NCBI GenBank assembly: GCA_051891855.1
Contig: JBJFFP010000006.1
Location: 1 to 21,888 of the forward strand
DNA length: 21,888 nt
Source of the DNA: SFDP01 sp051891855
Lineage (GTDB): Bacteria > Bacillota > Clostridia > Lachnospirales > Lachnospiraceae
Direction: 5' to 3'
Part shown: piece after piece, positions 7,701-15,552 of the stretch
How positions within the stretch are numbered: position 1 is the stretch's first letter
How the letters are laid out: each line of letters opens with the position of its first letter
Made by a program: the position numbers and the translations under genes
Notes under the pieces: model-generated
The model's database searches: none
What the model saw: only the letters and a program-made list of their open reading frames with translations
Told to the model about the DNA's origin: nothing

Positions 7701-10700
7701 CTTCTCCCGTCAGCTTTCCAAACAAAGGTACATTAAGACCTGCGATTGAGTATCCGTTTCCATCCAGGCTTCCGGCAAACTCCTGAATAATCACTTCCTT
7801 CGTTTCCATTCCGGAAGCATTCAGGTCTGCTGCTAAAACAAAGCTGTCATTAGGATAAGCTTCCAATCGCAATAGCTCCTCCCAGGTGCCAACGGTATAC
7901 ACCTGACCCTGCTCCATTCCACGAAGCTCCGGATAACCCTTTAGTTCAACATGAGAAAGATTCCAGATATCCTCCGCAAATCCCAAATTCCTATAGAAAT
8001 CGGGTTCCTTTTTGTCAGCCGCAAGGAGTGGCTTTAATTCTTCTCCAAAGGTTACCCCTGCCTGGGATTGACCATTCGCCGTTTCATATTCATAGGCCTG
8101 TACTACCCGAATATTATCTTCTGCTTTTCCTACAAAGCGGGGAATGGACGTAAGGTCTACAGCTGCCTCCCCAGCCCTGAGTTCTGCCTCAGAAATAACC
8201 TGATTTATGGCAGAAGCATTCCCCAGTACACCTATAAAGCCTCCGATTTGATTTGCTTCCTCCTGTGCATGGGAATTTACGGTTAACTCAACCTGAGAAT
8301 AAACATGGCTGATATCTGTGCCAATGCTGCTTCCAACGAAGCTACCGCTCTCTTTTCTTGCTACACTGATTCGGCTTCCGATAACTGCTACATCCTCTAT
8401 TTGTGAATTTACCACCCGGCCGGCAAAAACTCCTGCATTACTGCCTTCTGCCTCTACCCTGGCATTTTGTATTTGTATGCGTAAGAAGGTAGAGCCCTGC
8501 CGATCCATACCGGTTACAACGCCTGCATAATCTTTTCCTTTTAACTGAATATCCGATATATTTATATCGGAAAATACTGCCTTATTACTGCGCAAAGTAA
8601 TCACTGCCGGATTGGGAACCTGGGTATTTTTCTCAATGCTCACCTCACTTATTGACAAATCTGTCAGTTTCCCTCCGCTGATGTTTTCAAAGAGAGGCTT
8701 CTTCAACCCATATATCTTATGTCCTTTTCCTGTCAGAACAGAGCTGAAGGTGCCGGGAATAACTACCTTTCCATCGGCCTGTGAAGCATCAATATCTGCT
8801 GTAAGAACATAGGAGGCATATGCATTATTTCCAATTTGCTGCAGTTCTTCCAGGCTTCCTATTTCCTTAACCGACTTCTCCTCCTGCACCTGAATGCTCA
8901 TACTGATACCCCTTGCAAGCAGGGAGTTCTTTACCGTTCCATTACTCTCTTCCAGAGTAAGATTACTGATATAAGAATTTACCACTCGGTTAAAGATGGG
9001 CTTACTTAATCCGCTAATCTTATATCCGTTACCATCAATTTTTCCAATAAAGGTTTGATTAATATAAGTGTTTCCTCCTACAGTAATCCCCTCCATGGAA
9101 ATATCATTCTTAAGTACAAAAAATCCGTTTGGATCCTCATTTGCCTTATCAATCAGTTCCTGCGCAGTGGAAATATACTGTACCTCTATCTTACCGGTAT
9201 CGTAGATAGGGCTGGAAAAATCATCTGTGATTCTTTGTAGATAGCGATATACATTTTCTCTCGCATCCCGTATATTCTGAAGGCTGGTTCCCTTACTTGA
9301 GACATCACCGATTTCATAGCCGGGATTAATCATGGCCTGTTTAAAATATTCAATTAATGCCTCTTCGTCAAACAGCGGGTTCTCCTGCAGCTTTTGAGCC
9401 TGCAGCTTTTGACTGATTTCCTGATTTTTTTCCTTTCTGTACTTTTCAAAAGTAAAATCACTGCCAAAAAGGCTTCGATAATGGGCCAAATCTCCCACTC
9501 TTGTTTTTCCACTCATATAGGCTACCAGACCATCACTGTAGCCAAATAAGCCACCAAGCTCAAATCCATTTCGGCGGAAAATCTGTGCATTGGGACTTCC
9601 TTCATTAAAATAGGGTACATACCAGCTGGCATAGGAAACCCGATCTAAATTATATGAACCAAGATCATTGCTTCCCACCAGATTAGAGCTAACCAGATCG
9701 TGTCGATGTCCCGGCCGAATGGTCAGCTGATTATCCCATAAATCATCCAGCGTTTTTAGCTTCATGTTCTCAAGCTGTGTATCACTTACTCTGGTCCAGG
9801 TGCTTACCATAGTGTTATTTGGGGTAATATTGTAATTCCACTGTCCTTTTTTTACCGCGTAATTGTGTTTCAGAGTAATCCTTGCCTGCTGCTCAGGAGT
9901 AAGCTGCAGATAGGCCATCCCCTGCAGATAATCCAAGGTATAGATGGTCTCAAATACCTCCTTATAGAAGCTCTTAAAGCCCTCGGGATTGGAAATTCTC
10001 TCCGGTGTAAGATTACTCATGATATTGCTGTCTCTTCCGTACTCCTTCATAAAATTCATGTTGTAATCCAAGACCGCCTGATTGGTAAATCCATTACTGT
10101 AATCTTCCCCATTACGAATGCCGCTCGTATAAACAAGAGGTCTTTTCCCCTTATTTTCCAACCAAATCCACATATCGGTCACGTGTCCCATCTCATGAGC
10201 AAGAGTTTGGGAGTCTCCGATAAAGGTATTACTATTATAATAAATATAATCTCTTGTGGGTGTGCCAAATACTATGGCAACCGCTCCACTATTAAGACTC
10301 CAAATCGTTTGGAGCGGTTTATAAAACTCCTTAAATACATCCTGATTATGATTTTTTTTGTAGGATGTATCAACAATCAGGAATTTACTTGCATTGACGC
10401 TGCTTGCTCCATTTTCAGCCAGATTTACAAAGTTATCGTAGATGCTGGTCAGGTCAGCAAGCTGCTGCTCTAATTCCTTTCTCTTTTTCTCACGAAAGCT
10501 TTCTGTATCGGAATAGCCACTATATACCTCCAGATTACCGTATGCTATACTGGTAGGAAAGGAAGCAAGATACAGATTTCTGCTGGTCTTATAAGATAAA
10601 GTGGGAAGCACCAGCTCCTGGTTAGAGAATACTGTATTATTTTTTAACAGCTTCCACAGACGATAGGAGATCTTTGGGTTCTTCGCCTTTGCTTCTACAA

Positions 10701-13700
10701 TCAGTCCCTGAAAATTCTCCACAATCCAGTCATTTACATCGCTGTATCCGGCATATTCTGCCATAAAATATTCCACAAAAGCAGCAACATCATGCTTTCC
10801 CTGGGTCAGTTCAGCCTGCTGTGACAGATAGTTTTTATAAAAATTATTGGTACCACGTCCGCTTCTCACTCCTTCACCGGTTTTCAACAAAGTGGAATAG
10901 TCCTCCAGTAAGCCTTCTCTTTTTCCGTTCACAACGGAAGCATCAAATAGGACTACATCCCGAAGGTTAATTCCCCCAATCGTTATATCATACCACCGAT
11001 CTGTATAGTTGTAGGCGAAAAGAAAATCCAACAGCTTTCCTGAATCCACCAGTTCTTTTTCCAAAACAGAAATGTCTGCAGGAGAATCTGTATTGATGGG
11101 AAGATCACTTCTTGTACTTAGATAGGATACTAAGCATTCTTCTAAGTTAGGCTTTACCCGCTCTGTATAGTTTCGCTTATAGCTCTCTCTTACGGTATCC
11201 TGATCCAGACTGGCAGTTCTTCCCTCAATAAACCGAGAGCTGTCAGCAGCGGATTGGTCAACCTCATATTGATATTCTTTTGCTGTAGTCAAAAGCGTCT
11301 GAAACGCAGCACTGTCCGTATCAATTACAGGCTTTGCAAATTGGTAAACAATGGGAAAACGATCTATTTGATAAGCTGCTACGTCATTTTTTATTCCAAG
11401 AAAGGTGATGTTCATCAATAAAGGGCGAGCAGCTTCTTCTGTAAAATGGAGATAGAGATTGGTCAGTTTCTCTGCCTCATTTTTCTCTAAGCTTACTACA
11501 CGATTTCCCTGCTCATCTACGGGATGGGCTGCCTTTATTTTATATTGATTCAGCACATGATCTATATCCATCCCCTGTGCCGTCTTTACAATATCTTTGG
11601 CATAGGCATAAGGCATCAGAAGAGAGAGATTGTAATACAGTATCTCCTTCTTTTGTTCAAAGCCTTCTTCTTCATATATATCCTCTGAGATACCCTCCTT
11701 TGCAATGCCATTTCCTTCCTCTGTGAGAAGCGCACCCATACCGGGGTCAATACCCACAAGAACCGGTGTCCGATTCCCGGATAACGGAGAAAGGTCCCAA
11801 ACCGCCTCACTGAATCCCAAAGAATTTACATAAAAGTCCGGATAAAGAACCTCATTTAAAGCTCGTTCTTCTATCTTTCCGGTGTAATCTCCTACAACGT
11901 CCGTTCTGGTAAAATCAGATTGCAGTTCTCCTCCTTCAATAAAAATATTTCCTTTGATTTCCGGTATACTGAAAATTCGATTGGTAAGCTTTCCCAGGAA
12001 TTTATATCCATTGCCCTTTGTAGAAAAAGAAATATTATTGATTAGAGAGGTTCCCTGGAATCCGGCATCATTAGGAATAGTACCAATTAATCCACCGCCA
12101 TGGCTTACATTAGTCGATACACTGGCACAGGCATAGGATGTACTGATAACTCCTCCTTTGCTGATCCAGCCAACCAAACCGCCTACGCCCTGGCTGCTCG
12201 CATTATTTAACATTCCATATACGGTTCCAATGGCATAGCAGTTCGCAATTTCAGTATCCCATATTGCTCCCACAAGTCCACCTACAGCACCGTTTCCTCC
12301 CTGTACCGTTACCCTGGCGGAGGAACGCTCAATACTCGTATTTTTATCTGCTACTCCTAACAGGCCTCCAATTCTGTTACTGCTGCTTGTCACACTTCCC
12401 TGAACATGAACGTTAATAATGTGACTATTATCGGCTCTTTTAGAGAGAATACCCACTTCACTTTCTGCTCCCCGTTGAATAGAAGCTGTATCTAAAATAA
12501 GATTGGAAACTGCAGCACCATCCATTTTCTCAAAAAGCGGTATGGAAAGCCCATGAATCTTATGCCCTGCACCATCCAGCGTGCCGGTAAAGGAGCCTAA
12601 AATGGCTGCAATACTTCCTGAAAATCCAGAGGCATCATAATCTTTTTTAAGTATGTAATTTCCCGATAAATCGTCAGATATTATGTCAATCAATTCCTGG
12701 AGCGGTCTGATAAATGGTATTACCCTGTTACTTTTCTCTTCTTTTTCTCCATAGAAAACGAAGGCTCCATCTAAAAGTCTGGCGTTTAGGTACGTTTTAT
12801 ATCCTTCCAAATCAAGCCAAAAACCTACCTTTCCTTCCATTTCCTCCAGCTTTTTTATATTGGCATAAATAGCCTTTCCGGTTTTTGTTATTACTTTTAC
12901 CCGGTACTTTGACTGATCAAACTGTGCCTGATTAAAGCCATCCACAAGCTGAGCCTGATTATTCTGATCAATCAGGTACAGCTCAACCTGTTCTTCTCCA
13001 TTCAGGTAAAATTCCGTCATCTGCTGCTGTGGGGGCAAAGTATTTTTTTCTCCCAGTACATGTACCCTCAGCCACTGCTGATCTTCAACATCCTCTTTTA
13101 CCACCGTTCCGGGATTGTTTATTGCTTCCAGGGCTATACTTTCAACACTTCCCTCCAAGGTTGCCAAGCTATAATGAATTTCCACAACCCGGCCTGATGT
13201 ATCCAACACCTTCACATAGCTTCTGGCGGCAATATAATTATCATAATTTTGAGGACTGATATTGGAAATAACCGCAGTAAATATTCTGCTGTTTTCATCA
13301 TAAAATAGGTCTTTTTCTGCTCTAATCACTGTAGGACTGACGGTTTTATTTGCCGTATCCGTATTATACTTACCGTCCAGGGTAAGCTCACTGTCTCCAA
13401 GAGCCTCTTTTTCTATTAATAAAATTCCATACTCAACCTGTCCCTTTTTCTCCAAATCCTCCTGAAAGGAACGATCAATTTGTGCAACAAAACGCATTCC
13501 CATGGGCAGCACAGTCCTTACCTGCATCCCCAGTATCTCCAGTTTTTCCCCGGAGGGCTGTACCTGTCCATTAGAGGACTTATTGGCAGCTCCCCCATAT
13601 ACTCCCTGTGTCCAGCCCAAATTGAGCTGGTTGGACATGGAAGGCAGTTTGGATACCACGGGAATTACCGACGGATTGTCTGTATCACCACCCCCCGGCT

Positions 13701-14160
13701 TCTCGGGGGTCTTATTTCCCTGGCTGTTGCCGGGCTTATTGGATGTTCCTCCGTTTCCCCGGTCATCCTCTGTATTACTCGAAGCAGCACTTTCCTGTCC
13801 GTTGCTTATCGGTTGCCGGGAAACTGCAGAATCGGCTTGAATAGTGGGCGCAACCTCCTGCTTATCCTTTCCGGCATTGGAAGTAATTATGCTTTGCTCA
13901 CCTTCTGCCTTCTTTTCGGCCTCCTCGGCTTCTAATTCCTCTCCTTCCAAAGCTTCGGCCTCGGACTTTTGAAAAAAGCCGTCTTCATCTACTACATTAT
14001 CCTTCTGATAAAGATTATTGACTTCATCAGAAGGATTATCTGCCTGATTGAATTGTCTTTTTTGTGTAAAAAAGAATACAAGAAAAATAACGATTATTAC
14101 GCTGATTATGCTAAAAAGAGGTACCAGATACTTCTTTTTTGTGTTTTGCTTTGCTTCCAT
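4750..14160 (-). CDS. Giant M26-like (ZmpA/B/C, IgA-protease-type) surface metallopeptidase with GLUG solenoid modules
   Basis: At least about 3,100 residues. A basic N-terminus and a single hydrophobic segment (about 11-31) with no clear signal-peptidase site suggest a membrane anchor with the rest outside. An acidic, low-complexity linker covers about 60-165. The putative zinc site is HEMGH at 1322-1326, inside a helical region of about 840-1640, which resembles the M26 peptidase domain; the third ligand is not certain (Glu1352 or Glu1335). Six modules carry the signature F-x-G-x-LdG-x-G-x-x-I-x-x-L-x-x-PLF, mostly followed by GLUG-like repeats (for example GGLVGAIWDTEIANCYAIG near 627) and a closing LG-x(4-6)-W-x-x-S cap. 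One module precedes the peptidase and five follow. The C-terminus is a VSGNDVAGA tandem repeat interrupted by 100 N. No LPXTG motif is seen. GGAGG nine bases before the ATG supports the start. It has its own promoter and terminator. The substrate is unknown; streptococcal relatives cut host glycoproteins. Confidence 0.85.
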   Translation of the reverse strand: MEAKQNTKKKYLVPLFSIISVIIVIFLVFFFTQKRQFNQADNPSDEVNNLYQKDNVVDEDGFFQKSEAEALEGEELEAEEAEKKAEGEQSIITSNAGKDKQEVAPTIQADSAVSRQPISNGQESAASSNTEDDRGNGGTSNKPGNSQGNKTPEKPGGGDTDNPSVIPVVSKLPSMSNQLNLGWTQGVYGGAANKSSNGQVQPSGEKLEILGMQVRTVLPMGMRFVAQIDRSFQEDLEKKGQVEYGILLIEKEALGDSELTLDGKYNTDTANKTVSPTVIRAEKDLFYDENSRIFTAVISNISPQNYDNYIAARSYVKVLDTSGRVVEIHYSLATLEGSVESIALEAINNPGTVVKEDVEDQQWLRVHVLGEKNTLPPQQQMTEFYLNGEEQVELYLIDQNNQAQLVDGFNQAQFDQSKYRVKVITKTGKAIYANIKKLEEMEGKVGFWLDLEGYKTYLNARLLDGAFVFYGEKEEKSNRVIPFIRPLQELIDIISDDLSGNYILKKDYDASGFSGSIAAILGSFTGTLDGAGHKIHGLSIPLFEKMDGAAVSNLILDTASIQRGAESEVGILSKRADNSHIINVHVQGSVTSSSNRIGGLLGVADKNTSIERSSARVTVQGGNGAVGGLVGAIWDTEIANCYAIGTVYGMLNNASSQGVGGLVGWISKGGVISTSYACASVSTNVSHGGGLIGTIPNDAGFQGTSLINNISFSTKGNGYKFLGKLTNRIFSIPEIKGNIFIEGGELQSDFTRTDVVGDYTGKIEERALNEVLYPDFYVNSLGFSEAVWDLSPLSGNRTPVLVGIDPGMGALLTEEGNGIAKEGISEDIYEEEGFEQKKEILYYNLSLLMPYAYAKDIVKTAQGMDIDHVLNQYKIKAAHPVDEQGNRVVSLEKNEAEKLTNLYLHFTEEAARPLLMNITFLGIKNDVAAYQIDRFPIVYQFAKPVIDTDSAAFQTLLTTAKEYQYEVDQSAADSSRFIEGRTASLDQDTVRESYKRNYTERVKPNLEECLVSYLSTRSDLPINTDSPADISVLEKELVDSGKLLDFLFAYNYTDRWYDITIGGINLRDVVLFDASVVNGKREGLLEDYSTLLKTGEGVRSGRGTNNFYKNYLSQQAELTQGKHDVAAFVEYFMAEYAGYSDVNDWIVENFQGLIVEAKAKNPKISYRLWKLLKNNTVFSNQELVLPTLSYKTSRNLYLASFPTSIAYGNLEVYSGYSDTESFREKKRKELEQQLADLTSIYDNFVNLAENGASSVNASKFLIVDTSYKKNHNQDVFKEFYKPLQTIWSLNSGAVAIVFGTPTRDYIYYNSNTFIGDSQTLAHEMGHVTDMWIWLENKGKRPLVYTSGIRNGEDYSNGFTNQAVLDYNMNFMKEYGRDSNIMSNLTPERISNPEGFKSFYKEVFETIYTLDYLQGMAYLQLTPEQQARITLKHNYAVKKGQWNYNITPNNTMVSTWTRVSDTQLENMKLKTLDDLWDNQLTIRPGHRHDLVSSNLVGSNDLGSYNLDRVSYASWYVPYFNEGSPNAQIFRRNGFELGGLFGYSDGLVAYMSGKTRVGDLAHYRSLFGSDFTFEKYRKEKNQEISQKLQAQKLQENPLFDEEALIEYFKQAMINPGYEIGDVSSKGTSLQNIRDARENVYRYLQRITDDFSSPIYDTGKIEVQYISTAQELIDKANEDPNGFFVLKNDISMEGITVGGNTYINQTFIGKIDGNGYKISGLSKPIFNRVVNSYISNLTLEESNGTVKNSLLARGISMSIQVQEEKSVKEIGSLEELQQIGNNAYASYVLTADIDASQADGKVVIPGTFSSVLTGKGHKIYGLKKPLFENISGGKLTDLSISEVSIEKNTQVPNPAVITLRSNKAVFSDINISDIQLKGKDYAGVVTGMDRQGSTFLRIQIQNARVEAEGSNAGVFAGRVVNSQIEDVAVIGSRISVARKESGSFVGSSIGTDISHVYSQVELTVNSHAQEEANQIGGFIGVLGNASAINQVISEAELRAGEAAVDLTSIPRFVGKAEDNIRVVQAYEYETANGQSQAGVTFGEELKPLLAADKKEPDFYRNLGFAEDIWNLSHVELKGYPELRGMEQGQVYTVGTWEELLRLEAYPNDSFVLAADLNASGMETKEVIIQEFAGSLDGNGYSIAGLNVPLFGKLTGEVKNLKLQDSQFTTRVGQEEGLLAGSLENARVTNLLLQDVHLTSAEGAGLLAGSSTGSHIENILVINSSMQAASAKGSGFLLKAFDTTMRNIWQKVDVQKEGGEAASFLQEDLGQNAIEGVVLVGNLPEDTEKFLTGASSTIGKVYVFSESTGISVSGIGIEVIGQELWNQEFYSRTLGLSSSDWDFSRVSVLGYPVLKVIKNTQDLATFTIPLSTVESLETLSRLPDGAFVLTKDISLASQQSVLVPGTFTGKLDGAGYTLSDLQAPLFEDLRGEIDNLHVENAFIANTEGGANLLAKTAQGAKVTDVFFYGITLQGKAGSGIVGSDQSSAYDRVGIRGLTLNLGGGNSGSLMGEAAGTSMTNIFTSDIYVKSEKLQTNWEFVGGLVGKVSSVQMKDIYSENYLELPIGESSPNTSALIGGMGNTASVIQNVVSAGGILPHDPIHNKDKFVYLTDIQSSNLTGVTNCYINESTGGRNLAAGGITEETQATLESSAFYQNIFDTQIWNLQTLPSLGMPTLSRMKNIRVIPPNSGLVQEDYGTPLLQENVPDGYVGITNANDLLQLKTNPNGKYILMADISVYGLHAAESFLGNFAGELEGNGQVIADVHDAPLFETLSGKVKNLTLKDARVEKYELSKGASVLAKQIRGGVVEKVKLESVHLSGGSYTGALAGEVSQKSKISEIWAEDLVVNEVGPAFDPYVQKNLIHVGGLIGRMEDSSVTYVYASGEITLSGHKQGGVIGSIVHDLSTNSYSKVEQVIADMTVKSTLPLQENWIIYNRGGLVGEVNSGYGNKWIKNSLAMGEAKENSAVGSLYPSFIFMSNRTSMDGLENCYEVQGAGQASASYSMKVITQEGLTKDFYQNTLGLDSSLWDFSTVENAGVPTLYFLEGGTSGAVKIFSALLEEEIDETVSGNDVAGAVSGNXXXXXXXXXXXXXXXXXXXXXXXXXXXXXXXXXXVSGNDVAGAVSGNSTHSRWDGSSEDIE
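4795..4976 (-). repeat. 27-bp tandem repeat encoding VSGNDVAGA, containing an assembly gap
   Basis: The + strand unit is atttccggacactgcaccggctacatc in two pieces: one unit at 4795-4821 plus 14 bases to 4835, and one unit at 4936-4962 plus 14 bases to 4976. The two flanks are identical over 41 bases. In the coding frame each unit gives VSGNDVAGA. The copies inside the gap cannot be counted. The repeat lies at the very C-terminus of the giant protein. Confidence 0.9.
4836..4935. other. Assembly gap of exactly 100 N
   Basis: A run of 100 N, the usual placeholder for a gap of unknown size, sits inside the tandem repeat. A true gap filled by complete repeats would be 13 + 27k bases long, which never equals 100 but has the same remainder modulo 3. 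The reading frame across the gap is therefore expected to stay open whatever the copy number. Confidence 0.95.
5035..9198 (-). repeat. Five C-terminal M26_N/GLUG-like modules of the giant protein
   Basis: Approximate module limits on the + strand are 8926-9198, 7912-8868, 7102-7905, 6121-7077 and 5035-6063. Each opens with a stretch such as YVLTADIDAS or FVLTKDISLA, then an LDG-x-G and PLF strand. Four of the five continue into GLUG-like beta-solenoid repeats and end in a cap such as LGFAEDIWNLS, LGLSSSDWDFS or LGLDSSLWDFS followed by G-x-P-x-L. The first of the five is short and has neither solenoid nor cap. A sixth, related module (11745-12702) lies before the peptidase domain. Confidence 0.75.
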
Positions 14161-14196
14161 GCCTTTATCCTCCGTAACTGTCTATTCCGTTATATT

Positions 14197-14225
14197 AACA
14201 TAGCATAAACGTTCTTATCTGTAAA
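14197..14225 (-). promoter_or_regulatory. Extended -10 promoter of the giant surface protein gene
   Basis: On the minus strand TTTACA (14220-14225) and TATGTT (14197-14202) are 17 bases apart, with TGC before the -10. This gives a leader of about 30 bases ending in the GGAGG ribosome binding site. The giant gene is therefore probably transcribed alone. Confidence 0.7.
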
Positions 14226-14263
14226 TCTTTCCTTTTTTACGTTTTGATAAAAATACATAATAA

Positions 14264-14307
14264 GAAGAGCCGCTGTTGCACACATCGGTGCCATCCGGCA
14301 GCTCTTC
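14264..14307 (-). terminator. Probable terminator of the six-gene exporter operon
   Basis: GAAGAGC (14264-14270) pairs with GCTCTTC (14301-14307), with further partial pairing inside the loop. On the minus strand a T-rich but interrupted tract, TTATTATGTATTTTT, follows. It lies about 30 bases after the permease stop codon. Confidence 0.5.
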
Positions 14308-14338
14308 CTCATCCTGTCTGTTCCTTACTATTCACTTC

Positions 14339-15541
14339 CTATTCATACCGCAGTGCTTCAATGGGACTTAAAGCCGCCGCTTTTTTGGCGGGGTAGATAC
14401 CGAAGAAAATTCCCACAGCCGAAGAAAAAACCGCTGCTCCCAGAACAGTGCTTAAGGAGATACTGGGTGTCACCTTTACCAGTGTACAAATCAGTGCTCC
14501 TCCCAGACTGCCCAGCATAATTCCGATTATTCCCCCCAGCAGGGTAATCATCCCTGCCTCTGCCAGAAACTGCATCAAAATGGAGCCGGTTCTGGCCCCC
14601 AGGGCCTTCCGAATACCGATTTCCCTGGTTCTTTCCGTAACGGATACCAGCATAATGTTCATTACACCGATTCCCCCTACCAGAAGAGAAATAGCCGCTA
14701 CAAAAGAAATGAATACCGTAATCATACTCATAACGCTGTTGAACTGGGATGCTACATCGGTAAAGCTCTCTACCTTAATCATGTTTTCTCCCCTGACCGA
14801 GTATTTATTTTCCAGCAGGGTAACCGCCTTTTTGGCCACCTGTGTACTGTGCTGATTAGAAGTGGCTACCACATAAATCATACTGAAATCCTCAATATAA
14901 TATTGAAAGCTGTTCCCCAGTACCGTATAAGGCACCTCAATACTCAGATAGGTATTTCCGGTAAGGAGGTTGGATTCGCTGTCCCGACGAAGTCCCACAA
15001 TGGTCATATCCTGGCTAAGGCCGTAAAGATCCATTTCAAAAGAAAGTCCCACCACATTAGTGGTTCCAAACAGCTTCTTTGCTCCGGCCTCTGTTATTAC
15101 CGCCACCTTTTTTCCCTGGGAAACCTCATCCGCAGTGAAATACCGTCCGGACACAATGGGATCTCCCAGAGCGTAAAACATCCCTTCATTTCCCCCGCTG
15201 ACACGAATATCCATATCTCCCTTTGGCCCTGCTGCGGTTCCAACTCCGCTTAGGGAAGGAGTTACTGCCTTCACCTCAGGCACTGTCTTCAGAATCAGCT
15301 CAAAATCCTCCTGAGTAAAACGGATATCTCCTTCTTTGTCATCCGTATAAATGGCAATCTGCCCATTGCCCATATTATCCAGCTCTGAGCCTACCTTCTG
15401 CTTCACGCCGTTTCCTACAGACATGACCATGATCACGGAGGAAATCCCGATAATAATTCCCAGCATAGTAAGAACCGAGCGTCCCTTATTGCTCTTGATA
15501 TTTTTGATTGCAATTTTGGTATATTCCCATATCTGTGCCAT
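14339..15541 (-). CDS. MacB/FtsX-type ABC transporter permease (YknZ-like)
   Basis: This membrane subunit belongs to a tripartite, MacAB-like exporter. Of the 400 residues, the first membrane segment is at about 21-43 (SVLTMLGIIIGISSVIMVMS region), followed by a large extracellular domain of about 45-270. Three more membrane helices then lie in the last 130 residues, with the typical TREIGIRKALGA loop and the ending PIEALRYE. This is the four-helix type VII ABC layout, which uses mechanical coupling rather than a transport channel (family knowledge). Size and gene order match YknXYZ of Bacillus, a system linked to protection from a peptide toxin. The start has GGAGGGATAC before the ATG. It lies 11 bases after the adaptor gene and is the last gene of the operon. 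The substrate is not known. Confidence 0.9.
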   Translation of the reverse strand: MAQIWEYTKIAIKNIKSNKGRSVLTMLGIIIGISSVIMVMSVGNGVKQKVGSELDNMGNGQIAIYTDDKEGDIRFTQEDFELILKTVPEVKAVTPSLSGVGTAAGPKGDMDIRVSGGNEGMFYALGDPIVSGRYFTADEVSQGKKVAVITEAGAKKLFGTTNVVGLSFEMDLYGLSQDMTIVGLRRDSESNLLTGNTYLSIEVPYTVLGNSFQYYIEDFSMIYVVATSNQHSTQVAKKAVTLLENKYSVRGENMIKVESFTDVASQFNSVMSMITVFISFVAAISLLVGGIGVMNIMLVSVTERTREIGIRKALGARTGSILMQFLAEAGMITLLGGIIGIMLGSLGGALICTLVKVTPSISLSTVLGAAVFSSAVGIFFGIYPAKKAAALSPIEALRYE

Positions 15542-15552
15542 GTATCCCTCCG

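Noticed and set aside
9865..10473. 202-residue open frame on the + strand
   Set aside because: It is antisense to the peptidase domain of the giant gene, has Cys/Ile-rich composition without any recognisable domain, and no ribosome binding site was evident.
13480..13935. 151-residue and overlapping + strand frames opposite the N-terminal linker of the giant protein
   Set aside because: They arise from the low-complexity linker on the other strand; apparent hydrophobic stretches are a by-product of the Glu/Gly/Pro-rich codons.
4750..14160. Acquisition of the giant gene on a mobile element
   Set aside because: No transposase, integrase, flanking direct repeats or obvious change in base composition; the gene sits between ordinary chromosomal operons with its own promoter and terminator.
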